DNA of 7,066 bases from Pyrinomonadaceae bacterium. Its GTDB lineage: Bacteria > Acidobacteriota > Blastocatellia > Pyrinomonadales > Pyrinomonadaceae. The translations under genes were made by a program, and so were the position numbers. A model generated the notes under the pieces. It was given only the letters and a program-made list of their open reading frames with translations, was not told the origin of the DNA and did not search any database. This document shows, in pieces, positions 1 to 6,301 of this stretch (the first letter of the stretch is position 1; each line of letters opens with the position of its first letter). The stretch spans positions 1 to 7,066 of the forward strand of contig JAICPV010000109.1 of assembly GCA_025929655.1 (NCBI GenBank), given 5' to 3'.

Positions 1-6
1 AACACC

Positions 7-1122
7 TCACCAGCCACGGTGTATTTCCCACCGGTCGACGATCTCGCCGTTTTCAACGACGTGGTCATGCGAATGCTGGGCGGCCGTCAGTCAGGAGTGG
101 TAGGCGAGTATTCGAACGCGATCTCCGACCTTAAATTTTTCTATACCTTCACCGGTGACCGATCCGTGCTCCTGCGACATTGCCGTCACGCGCATCCCGG
201 TATCGGTTCCATCCAGGTCGAGGACGCGTCCATAGCCGCAGTCGGGATCGAGCCCAACCGGCCCGCGGTCCTTGGAAAGTGCGATTGCTCCCGCATCAAT
301 TACCAGCTTTTTTGCGCTCTTGTGAATAACGGCTGCGAGGACGGTCAATGCCGTGTCTTCGAACGTGCAGCTCCCGATCGTCGCCTGAAAGTTATCAAAG
401 AAAATGTAATTACCCGGGCGGATCTCGTCGATCCCTTTCAGATCATCTATCAGGGACATCGTCGGGGTCGAGCCGATGCTTACGGTCGGAACCTCGATGC
501 CCTGGCTTCTCAATCTCTCCGCCAATGCGACCATGGAATCACGTTCATGGCGTGCGACCTCGAGGATCTGCTCATTCGTTCTGACGTCGTACGAATGTCC
601 CGCGTGCGTGAGAATGCCCGCGAAGTTGAGGTTTTTTGCGTCGGAAATAAGACGCGGTATTTCGATAGCCTCTTTAGTATCCGGCTCGACACCGACGCGG
701 TGCGTTCCGCAGTCGATCTTTAGAAATAGGTCAAACTTCACACCCGCTCGGCCCGAAACCTCATCCAGTTTCTTTACGGTATCTGCATCGTCGGTCAGCA
801 AGTTCAACTTCACGCCGCTCCTTAATATCTCGATCGCATCATCAAATTTTCCATGCTCGACGGGCACCGCATACGTGATGTCGTCAAAGCCATGCTCCGC
901 AAACGCACGGGCCTCGGCAAGCGTCGAAACCGTGATCGCCCCGTCATGTCCCTCGGTCTGTATCCGGGCGACCTCGATACATTTGTGGGTCTTAACATGC
1001 GGCCGCAGACGAACGATGTTCCGCATTGCAAACTTGGTCATCCGCTTAGAATTTCGTCGAACTCGTTCGTGTTCAAGCAACAGGGAAGGTGTTTTGATGT
1101 TCTGAAGTTGGTTCGCGGCCAT
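7..1122 (-). CDS. DSD1-family PLP enzyme (D-threonine aldolase / D-serine dehydratase-like), probable selenoprotein
   Basis: This is a fold-type III PLP enzyme with an alanine racemase-like N-terminal barrel and a C-terminal D-serine dehydratase-like domain. Family members cleave or dehydrate D-3-hydroxy amino acids using PLP and a divalent metal; the exact substrate cannot be read from sequence. The PLP lysine should be Lys44 in RPHVKTHK. Other family signatures are DCGTHRVGVEP (137-147), THAGHSYD (172-179), SIGSTPTM (215-222), RPGNYIFFD (235-243) and QEHG (317-320). The frame reaches an in-frame TGA at 91-93 (codon 344) and then continues for 27 sense codons, ending ENGEIVDRWEIHRGW before TGA at 7-9. 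With read-through it is 371 residues, a normal family length; stopping at codon 344 would cut the C-terminal domain at its metal site. The start is the ATG at 1122, 7 nt after the vapC stop; no clear Shine-Dalgarno is seen, so translational coupling is possible. Family assignment is firm; selenocysteine is a strong inference; truncation by mutation is the alternative. Confidence 0.88.
45..89 (-). promoter_or_regulatory. Candidate bacterial SECIS stem-loop(s) 3' of the TGA codon
   Basis: Two mutually exclusive folds are visible in the mRNA. Fold A pairs TGACG (89-85) with CGTCG (61-57, one G-U pair), then after an internal loop pairs CAT (75-73) with ATG (68-66) around a TCGC loop; the loop G is about 20 nt past the TGA. 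Fold B pairs CGTCGTT (61-55) with AACGGCG (51-45), seven pairs including one G-U, with loop GAA whose first base is G, 37 nt past the TGA. A G at the start of the apical loop, within roughly 16-37 nt of the codon, is the published bacterial SECIS pattern as I recall it. Both folds were drawn by hand with no energy calculation, and GC-rich coding DNA often gives such hairpins. Confidence 0.45.
91..93 (-). other. In-frame TGA, probable selenocysteine codon (residue 344)
   Basis: The codons here read His342 (CAC), Ser343 (TCC), TGA, Leu, Thr, Ala, Ala. In characterised relatives (yeast Dsd1p, chicken D-serine dehydratase) zinc is held by a His-x-Cys pair in this segment, and D-threonine aldolases have His-x-Asp. 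The TGA occupies the Cys/Asp ligand position exactly. The frame downstream is intact and family-like. TGA ends vapB, vapC, the transketolase, the kinase and the DUF962 gene at normal lengths, so it is not a general sense codon. SelB is encoded in the same window. Confidence 0.8.
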
Positions 1123-1129
1123 AGACTAT

Positions 1130-1531
1130 TCAGTATCGGTGAACCTTGATCGGCAGAACTCCGGCGTACTGTCGAAAATCGGCATCGGTCGAAAGTATCG
1201 GTATTCGGAGGCGGGCAGCCACCGCGCAAATCAAAAAATCTGTGTTGGATCCCTGAATGCCCCTCGACCGGCATGAGTTAAAAAAACGAGCACCCTGCTC
1301 ATAGTCTTCGACAGTTAACAGGATATCGGGAAACGCCCGGAGGTGGTTGCGAAGGAGTTCAAACTGAGTTGCCGTTCGAATGCCCGACAGAATCTCCTGT
1401 CGGATCGGGCCGATGATAGCAGCCCGGCCGTCCTCAACAAGTTGTTCTAGTTCTATTTTGGCCGGATCGCCAACGACGCCGGTTCGGCGCAAAGCCAGCG
1501 ACCATACCGAAGTATCGACTAGCACGTTCAT
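1130..1531 (-). CDS. vapC: VapC-type PIN-domain toxin ribonuclease
   Basis: This 133-residue single-domain PIN protein is of usual VapC length. VapC toxins are Mg/Mn-dependent ribonucleases that cut tRNA or rRNA when not bound by antitoxin. The acidic catalytic set is visible: Asp6 in MNVLVDTSVW, Glu46 in RQEILSGI, Asp98 in NTDFLICAVA, and Asp116/Asp118 in STDADF. It looks catalytically intact. The ATG at 1531 overlaps the antitoxin stop by four bases (ATGA), so the pair is translationally coupled and antitoxin is made first. Its own stop is 7 nt before the DSD1-family gene. The cleavage target cannot be inferred. Confidence 0.93.
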   Translation of the reverse strand: MNVLVDTSVWSLALRRTGVVGDPAKIELEQLVEDGRAAIIGPIRQEILSGIRTATQFELLRNHLRAFPDILLTVEDYEQGARFFNSCRSRGIQGSNTDFLICAVAARLRIPILSTDADFRQYAGVLPIKVHRY

Positions 1532-1728
1532 GTGCGACTTCGTTGTTGCTTATGGTCGTAATCCGGATCGAAGTCGACCTTGCCGAAGAGGTTAAGAATC
1601 TTAGTTTGTTTCCGGCGCCGAATGTATTCCTCCAAAGCCTCGGTGACCGTTGCTTTTTTTGTTCGGTGGCCGCCGGCCTTCCGGGCCTCTTCAATAAGTC
1701 GATCGTCTATAGCTAAATTAGTTGCCAT
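1528..1728 (-). CDS. vapB: VapB-type antitoxin
   Basis: This 66-residue protein begins MATNLAIDDRLIEEARK, followed by a GGHRTKKATVTEALEEYI segment and a basic RRRKQ stretch. That is the pattern of a short VapB family with an N-terminal DNA-binding part and a C-terminal toxin-binding tail (here VDFDPDYDHK, rich in Asp and aromatics). It should neutralise the PIN toxin encoded immediately downstream and, with it, repress its own promoter. The ATG at 1728 is preferred: the in-frame TTG at 1746 would add CNALH, which is not family-like and would run through the operator. No clear Shine-Dalgarno precedes the ATG. Confidence 0.9.
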   Translation of the reverse strand: MATNLAIDDRLIEEARKAGGHRTKKATVTEALEEYIRRRKQTKILNLFGKVDFDPDYDHKQQRSRT

Positions 1729-1758
1729 GTGTAAAGCATTACACAAACATGTGTGTAA
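1729..1758 (-). promoter_or_regulatory. Palindromic operator upstream of vapB
   Basis: Three copies of the half-site GTGTAA/TTACAC sit directly before the vapB start codon, at 1729-1734, 1739-1744 and 1753-1758. They form two overlapping inverted repeats: 1729-1744 with 6-bp perfect arms and a 4-base spacer, and 1739-1758 with 8 of 10 symmetric pairs. VapB or VapBC complexes typically bind such sites for autorepression. The placement, 0 to 30 bases before the ATG, overlaps where the promoter and leader must be in the 45-base gap after transketolase. No convincing -35/-10 pair was identified; TTGTTT followed by TAATGC is a weak candidate. Confidence 0.72.
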
Positions 1759-1773
1759 AACAAGGATTTTATA

Positions 1774-3807
1774 TCAAAGAAGCTTCTTTGCTTTTTTTAC
1801 AACATTCTCTACGGTGAAGCCGTAATCGCGTAACACGTCTTCCGCGGGGGCCGAAGCGCCGAAGCGGTCGACTGTGAGGGTGTCGCCATGATCGCCGACG
1901 TATTTCGCCCAGCCGAGCGAGACACCGGCTTCGATAGCGAGGCGGGCCTTCACATTTGAGGGCAGTACGGATTCGCGATATTTCGCTGGCTGCGCGTCGA
2001 AAAACTCCCAACAGGGCATCGAGACGACGCGAGTAGGTGTTCCGGCTTTTTGCAATTTTTCGCGGGCCTCCATCGCGAGGCCGACTTCGGAGCCGGTGGC
2101 GATCAGGATGAGTTTCGGTTTTGCCGAACGGCCATTTTTTGCCTCGGCTTCGGCGAGAATATACGCGCCCCGATGCAGACCGCGGGCGTCGGCGAATTCG
2201 TTGCGGTCGATCAGCGCGACCTTCTGGCGCGAAAGTGCGAAGGCGGTTGGGCCATTCGTCCGCACAAGAGCCGCACGCCATGCTTCTCGTACCTCATGCG
2301 CATCGCATGGACGAATAAGCGCGAGATTCGGTATGGCACGAAGCGCGGCGAGATGCTCGACCGATTGATGGGTCGGCCCGTCTTCCCCACGGCCGATGGA
2401 GTCGTGCGTGAAAACGAACACGACTTGGATGTGCGACAAGGCAGCGAGGCGTATCGCCGGCCGCATGTAATCGGAAAACGTCTGGAACGTGCCGCCGAAT
2501 GGGATCACGCTGCCGTAAAGAGCCATGCCGTTCATCGTTGAGCCCATCGCGTGCTCGCGGATGCCGAAATGGATGTTGCGGTTTGCGTAGCGGCCGGCTT
2601 CGAAATTCGAGGATGTTTTGATCTGCGTGTTGTTCGAAGGCGTAAGATCCGCGGAGCCGCCGATGAGCTGCGGGATCTTGTCCGCGATCGCGTTGATCAC
2701 CTCGCCGCTGTATGCGCGCGTGGCCTTCGCTTCGACGTCGTCGAATTTCGGCAACGCATCTTCCCAACCATCAGGCAATTGGCCACTACGCGTTTCACGT
2801 AAGGTCTTGCCGAGTTCGGGAAACGCTTTCGCGTATTTCTTAACGGCGGCTTCCCATTCCTTTTCGAGCTTCGGCCCGGTTTTCAAAGCGCTGCGGAAAT
2901 GCGACAACGCTTCTTTCGGAATAAAGAAATCTTTATTCTCTGGCCAACCGAGATTTCGTTTTGTTTCCTTCACGGCATCGCCGCCGGGCGCGTCCGAATG
3001 TGCCTTATTCGTGCCCTGTTTCGGCATTCCGAAACCGATGATGGTCTTGATACGGATCAATTTAGGTTTACCTGTCGAAGACTGTGCATTTCGGATAGCA
3101 TTTTCGATCGCCAATAGATCGTTTCCGTCTTCAACTTCGGTCACTTCCCATCCGACAGCCTCGAAACGCTTTGTCACATCTTCCGAAAAGGCCAGCGAAG
3201 TCGGGCCGTCGATCGTCACCTGGTTGTCGTCGTAGAGATAAATAAGATTATCAAGACCAAGGTGCCCGGCGAGCGACGCGGATTCGTAGCTGACGCCTTC
3301 CATCAGGTCGCCGTCCGAGCAGATGCAGTAGATGAAATGATCGATCACCTTGTGGCCCGGCCGATTGAACAACGCCTGCAAATGCTTCTGGGCGATGCCC
3401 ATCCCGATGCCGTTAGCGAAACCTTGTCCGAGCGGGCCTGTCGTGATCTCGACTCCCGGCGTCAAAACATTTTCCGGATGCCCCGGCGTTTTCGAATGAA
3501 GCTGGCGGAAATTCTTCAATTCAGACAGCGGAAGATCGTAGCCCGTTAAATGAAGTAGCGAATATATCAACATCGAGCCATGGCCTGCCGACAAAAGAAA
3601 CCGGTCGCGATTGAACCACTTCGGATTTTTCGGATTGTGGCGGAGAAATTTTGTCCAAAGCACGTCTGCCGCGGGTGCCATGCCGAGCGGCAAGCCCGGA
3701 TGCCCGGAATTCGCCTTCTGCACCGCGTCAAGCGAAAGCGTGCGGATGGTGTTGATGGAAAGAGTGTCGAGATCGGAGGTCGGCTGCATCTGGGTCGCTG
3801 TGCTCAT
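1774..3807 (-). CDS. tkt: Transketolase
   Basis: Transketolase moves two-carbon ketol units between sugar phosphates in the non-oxidative pentose phosphate pathway, using thiamine diphosphate and Mg. At 677 residues it is full bacterial length. Visible motifs are SGHPG (34-38), AGHGSM (74-79), TTGPLGQG (122-129), the ThDP motif from DGDLMEG (165-171) to Asn195, the cofactor-activating Glu418 in HFGIREHAMG, THDSIGRGEDGPTHQ (467-481) and a C-terminal DRFGASAPAEDVLRDYGFT segment. No key residue is missing. Its ATG at 3807 overlaps the stop of the upstream kinase gene (ATGA), so the two are co-transcribed and probably coupled. The tail is lysine-rich (KKAKKLL). Confidence 0.97.
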   Translation of the reverse strand: MSTATQMQPTSDLDTLSINTIRTLSLDAVQKANSGHPGLPLGMAPAADVLWTKFLRHNPKNPKWFNRDRFLLSAGHGSMLIYSLLHLTGYDLPLSELKNFRQLHSKTPGHPENVLTPGVEITTGPLGQGFANGIGMGIAQKHLQALFNRPGHKVIDHFIYCICSDGDLMEGVSYESASLAGHLGLDNLIYLYDDNQVTIDGPTSLAFSEDVTKRFEAVGWEVTEVEDGNDLLAIENAIRNAQSSTGKPKLIRIKTIIGFGMPKQGTNKAHSDAPGGDAVKETKRNLGWPENKDFFIPKEALSHFRSALKTGPKLEKEWEAAVKKYAKAFPELGKTLRETRSGQLPDGWEDALPKFDDVEAKATRAYSGEVINAIADKIPQLIGGSADLTPSNNTQIKTSSNFEAGRYANRNIHFGIREHAMGSTMNGMALYGSVIPFGGTFQTFSDYMRPAIRLAALSHIQVVFVFTHDSIGRGEDGPTHQSVEHLAALRAIPNLALIRPCDAHEVREAWRAALVRTNGPTAFALSRQKVALIDRNEFADARGLHRGAYILAEAEAKNGRSAKPKLILIATGSEVGLAMEAREKLQKAGTPTRVVSMPCWEFFDAQPAKYRESVLPSNVKARLAIEAGVSLGWAKYVGDHGDTLTVDRFGASAPAEDVLRDYGFTVENVVKKAKKLL

Positions 3808-5297
3808 TTTTGGTCTTTGAAAAGTTTTTGATAGGCGGAAATGTGCCGTTTTCGGGCTGTTTTATAGATCTCGTGGCATTTCGGATGAAACGCGAGTCTA
3901 TTTTTCTCGTACGGAAAGCTGTCGATGGAATCTATTTTGCCAAGACTTTCCAGCGCAAGCAAAACCGCGCCTCGCAAAGATGCTTCCGGCTCGTCCGATA
4001 CGATTAGTTCGCGTCCAAGCACGTCTGCAATGATCTGCGTCCAGACGGGCGAGGCGGCGATCGCGCCGCCGGAAACAACGATCTCCTCAATCTTGGAGAC
4101 CTCTATTAGATCACCGAGAATCTCAGCAAAGCGAAACGCCACCGATTCCATCGCGGCCTGGAGAATATCGATCGCGTCGTGGGAGGGGTTTAGACCGAGA
4201 ATGTGACCGCGTGCGTTTTCGTTATAGCCCGTGCTTCTTTCACCGAAAAAAAACGGCATTACGGTCAAGCCGTGCGCATCGGCACCGCGGCGCGCGATCT
4301 CTTCGCCGATCTCTTCGTCCGCAAGCTCGACATTCAGCGTTTTCTTCAGGTAGGCATAAACCCCTCCGCCGTCACTGAGTGCACCGCCGACAATCGACCT
4401 TTTATTGTCCAGAAGATAGCACCATAAGCCGCTTGGAATCTTCTTCGGCGGCGGCCCTTTATACATCATTCGCAATGCGCCTGACGTGCCGAGATTTAAT
4501 GCCGCTGACCTTTTATTCACGCATCCGGACCCGATATTGCCCGCCGATCCGTCCCCGATCGAGGGATGAAAAGTCGCGTCGGAGAGGCGCGGACGGCTTT
4601 TGACAAACTGTTTCTTGAACCGAAGCGGAAATGTTTCCGTTACTGGCAGTTTTGCGCGTGCGATCTCAAGAAACTTCATCAGCTCCTCGTCCCAACCGTC
4701 TTTGCGAATGTTGTACAAACCGGTCGCCGAAGCCATGGCCACGCTCGTGAAAACCCGCCGATCGCGTTCGCTGTTCTGGGGCACGCAAAGCCGCATCTTG
4801 ACGAAATCAGCGAACGAGATCCAGCGATCGGTGCGATCCCAAAAATCCGGAAACTCGTTTTTGAGCCAAAGCAGTTTAGCCGGCCAAAAGCTCGAATGAA
4901 AGCGTGCACCGGTCCGATCATGCACACTCGTTTCCCTGAATCGGTTTCTTAATTCATCAACATATTTTCCGCTGCGATTGTCGGCCCAGCCATAAACGGG
5001 CGTGGTCGGCTCGCCTTTACCGCCGATCCCTAAAAGGCTGTGCCAGAATGTACAGGACGCTACGCCTTTGATCTCGCCTTTCACATCGGTCGACCGCTCG
5101 AGAACCCCATCCATTACGGAGACGATCCGCTCGAATGCCGCTTCAGCTTCGATCTCGGCACCGCTGTGATCGGACGTCGTAAAATTCCGTTCACAACGAT
5201 AAAGCGTATTTGGAACAAGCCCGCCGCGAATATCGAAAAGCGCGCCGCGTATGCTGGACGAACCGATATCCAATCCCAAAATGAGTTCGCTGTGCAT
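3804..5297 (-). CDS. FGGY-family carbohydrate kinase, probably gluconokinase
   Basis: This 497-residue protein has the two-domain FGGY kinase fold and normal length. The N-terminal phosphate motif is GLDIGSSSIRG (8-18). Asp249 in SIGDGSAGNIGSG is the likely catalytic base, LNLGTSGA (267-274) is the second phosphate motif, and SGGAIAASPVW (409-419) with the SDEPEASLRGAVLLA segment (434-448) forms the adenosine-binding end. The segment GERSTGYNENARGHILGL (352-369) and the GWADNRS motif (103-109) resemble gluconate kinases, so ATP-dependent formation of 6-phosphogluconate is the best guess. A related substrate such as xylulose is possible. Overlap with tkt supports a role feeding the pentose phosphate pathway. 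The start places the phosphate motif at the normal distance. The ATG has no Shine-Dalgarno and follows a terminator-like hairpin by 3 nt. Confidence 0.85.
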   Translation of the reverse strand: MHSELILGLDIGSSSIRGALFDIRGGLVPNTLYRCERNFTTSDHSGAEIEAEAAFERIVSVMDGVLERSTDVKGEIKGVASCTFWHSLLGIGGKGEPTTPVYGWADNRSGKYVDELRNRFRETSVHDRTGARFHSSFWPAKLLWLKNEFPDFWDRTDRWISFADFVKMRLCVPQNSERDRRVFTSVAMASATGLYNIRKDGWDEELMKFLEIARAKLPVTETFPLRFKKQFVKSRPRLSDATFHPSIGDGSAGNIGSGCVNKRSAALNLGTSGALRMMYKGPPPKKIPSGLWCYLLDNKRSIVGGALSDGGGVYAYLKKTLNVELADEEIGEEIARRGADAHGLTVMPFFFGERSTGYNENARGHILGLNPSHDAIDILQAAMESVAFRFAEILGDLIEVSKIEEIVVSGGAIAASPVWTQIIADVLGRELIVSDEPEASLRGAVLLALESLGKIDSIDSFPYEKNRLAFHPKCHEIYKTARKRHISAYQKLFKDQK

Positions 5298-5300
5298 GTG

Positions 5301-5332
5301 AAAAAAAAGCTGCCAGCTTTCCGCTAACAGCT
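5301..5332 (-). terminator. Rho-independent terminator after the DUF962 gene
   Basis: On the minus strand AGCTGTTAGC (5332-5323) pairs with GCTGGCAGCT (5317-5308) in a continuous 10-bp stem with two G-U pairs and a GGAAA loop (5322-5318), followed by seven more T residues (5307-5301). This is a textbook intrinsic terminator for transcripts arriving from folA-DUF962, about 30 nt past the DUF962 stop. Oddly, it ends 3 nt before the kinase ATG. Confidence 0.75.
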
Positions 5333-5339
5333 ATCAGCT
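5305..5339 (-). repeat. Five-unit heptamer tandem repeat (AGCTGNN)
   Basis: Read on the minus strand, five contiguous 7-base units each start with AGC (four with AGCT), at 5339-5333, 5332-5326, 5325-5319, 5318-5312 and 5311-5305. The last three bases vary from unit to unit. The repeat supplies the arms of the terminator. Because AGCT is self-complementary, the units can also pair in other registers. Confidence 0.65.
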
Positions 5340-5362
5340 AAATTCGAACAAAGTTCCGGCGA

Positions 5363-5689
5363 TCACCTGTCCATGCCCGAGGGATCGGCGCCGACCCCAA
5401 CGATCTTCTTGAACCACCATCGCAGCCCGACGAACAGAAATCTATAATCTTTAAAAAACTCCGGCGGCTTGCCTTCGAAGCAATGGCCTACGAATTGGAG
5501 TATCCAGCCGATGAGGAACAGTGCGGCCGCCCAGATCCAAACGCCGCTGAAGAAAAAGCAAAAAGGCACCATAAGGACCGAAAGCGCGATCATCGGGATA
5601 CCGAAGCTGTGCATCAAACGGTTTACCGGATGCTCATGGCCGTGCGAATATTCCTCGATCCAATCGTCCCAGCTTCGTCCGCCCATCAT
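5363..5689 (-). CDS. DUF962 / Mpo1-like small membrane protein
   Basis: This 108-residue protein belongs to the DUF962 (YGL010w/Mpo1-like) family. The yeast member is an Fe(II)-dependent dioxygenase acting on 2-hydroxy fatty acids; the role of bacterial members is unclear to me. The N-terminus SWDDWIEEYSHGHEHPVNRLMH carries His16, His18, His20 and His27, followed by GIP. Two hydrophobic segments follow, about 31-49 and 51-68, then GHCFEGKPP (68-76) with a conserved-looking His69. These histidines are plausible iron ligands. The start may be either of two adjacent ATGs (5689 or 5686). A strong Shine-Dalgarno lies at 5698-5705. It follows folA by 36 nt and is probably co-transcribed with it; a terminator follows. 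Confidence 0.85.
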   Translation of the reverse strand: MMGGRSWDDWIEEYSHGHEHPVNRLMHSFGIPMIALSVLMVPFCFFFSGVWIWAAALFLIGWILQFVGHCFEGKPPEFFKDYRFLFVGLRWWFKKIVGVGADPSGMDR

Positions 5690-5697
5690 ATCGATCG

Positions 5698-5705
5698 TCT
5701 CCTTT
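5698..5705 (-). promoter_or_regulatory. Ribosome binding site of the DUF962 gene
   Basis: AAAGGAGA reads on the minus strand with 8 nt to the ATG at 5689. It is the only strong Shine-Dalgarno seen in the window. The starts of folA, the kinase, tkt, vapB and the DSD1-family gene lack one. Confidence 0.75.
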
Positions 5706-5725
5706 GCGCGAACATTCTACCCCAA

Positions 5726-6202
5726 CTATGTTGCGCGGCGAAGCGTTTCGACGACGAGGCTCTCGCCAATATCACGATTTTCGACCGACTCAAATCCATC
5801 CAAAAAGTCGGTTGGCATAAAAACGTCAGCGTCCGCAACTTCTACCGGCACATGGGTGACGATCCAGGCATCGACGTGATCAGTGAATTCGGCAAAGGTT
5901 TTTGCACCGCCAATGACGAAAAGATCGCAGTTTAGAAACTTCGTCAGGTCGATCGCTTCTTTTTCGCTCCGCAGGAAGATCAGATCGCTGGCAGTATCGA
6001 TCTGCGCCGATCGGCTCAGAACGATATTTAAACGCCCCGGCAAAGGCTTACCGATCGAACGATATGTATTCGAGCCCATCACGAGAGCACCGCCCATCGT
6101 CGTTGCTTTGAAATGTTTCAGATCTGCCGAATAATGCCACGGCAGCTTGCCGTCTTTGCCGATGGCATAATTTTTTGCGATGGCTACGATTCCAATGATC
6201 AT
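5726..6202 (-). CDS. folA: Dihydrofolate reductase
   Basis: DHFR reduces dihydrofolate to tetrahydrofolate with NADPH and supplies one-carbon carriers for thymidylate, purines and methionine. At 158 residues it matches bacterial chromosomal FolA. Visible motifs are the IVAIAKNYAIGKDGKLPW strand-loop (5-22) with Trp22, the catalytic acid Asp27 in HYSADLKHFK, MGSNTYRSIGKPLPGRLNIVLSR (42-64), and the NADPH-binding VIGGAKTFAEF (96-106). All expected key residues are present. The ATG at 6202 is the only sensible start because the family begins at this motif. No Shine-Dalgarno is visible, and an 83-bp inverted repeat ends 10 nt upstream. The stop is TAG. Confidence 0.96.
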   Translation of the reverse strand: MIIGIVAIAKNYAIGKDGKLPWHYSADLKHFKATTMGGALVMGSNTYRSIGKPLPGRLNIVLSRSAQIDTASDLIFLRSEKEAIDLTKFLNCDLFVIGGAKTFAEFTDHVDAWIVTHVPVEVADADVFMPTDFLDGFESVENRDIGESLVVETLRRAT

Positions 6203-6212
6203 CCGGGAAAAG

Positions 6213-6295
6213 TTTCACGCAAAGACGCTAAGAACGCAAAGTGAAATTCGTCGATCCGGGCTTGTCCTTTGCGACCTTTGCGGGTTTGCGTGAAA
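6213..6295. repeat. Long imperfect inverted repeat with CGCAAAG motifs
   Basis: The arm at 6213-6241 and the reverse complement of 6267-6295 are 29 bases each and identical at 24 positions, separated by 25 bases. Each arm opens with TTTCACGCAAA, ends CGCAAAG and carries a further diverged internal copy. Similar CACGCAAAG-type palindromes are, from memory, dispersed intergenic elements in several environmental phyla. It could fold as an mRNA hairpin in the folA leader. No gene lies within it. Confidence 0.85.
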
Positions 6296-6301
6296 TGATC
6301 T

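Noticed and set aside
91..93. TGA in the DSD1-family gene as a sign of a whole-genome UGA reassignment
   Set aside because: vapB, vapC, the transketolase, the kinase and DUF962 all end with TGA at normal family lengths, so TGA is an ordinary stop in this genome.
91..93. Simple nonsense mutation or sequencing error turning a Cys codon into TGA
   Set aside because: Not excluded, since TGC/TGT to TGA is one base. I ranked it second because the downstream frame is intact and family-like, the codon hit is precisely the ligand Cys, and SelB is present.
19..723. Long plus-strand open frame of 234 codons, with others at 476-1105 and 2618-3235
   Set aside because: These are antisense shadows of the DSD1-family and transketolase genes; their translations show no recognisable motifs.
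1729..1746. TTG at 1746 as the vapB start
   Set aside because: It adds six residues unlike the family and places coding sequence over the operator; the ATG at 1728 gives the normal MATNLAIDD start.
1775..1799. Perfect 16-bp palindrome followed by a T-run on the plus strand, resembling an intrinsic terminator
   Set aside because: It lies in the last codons of transketolase (lysine-rich tail), there is no plus-strand gene to terminate, and on the minus strand no T-tract follows it.
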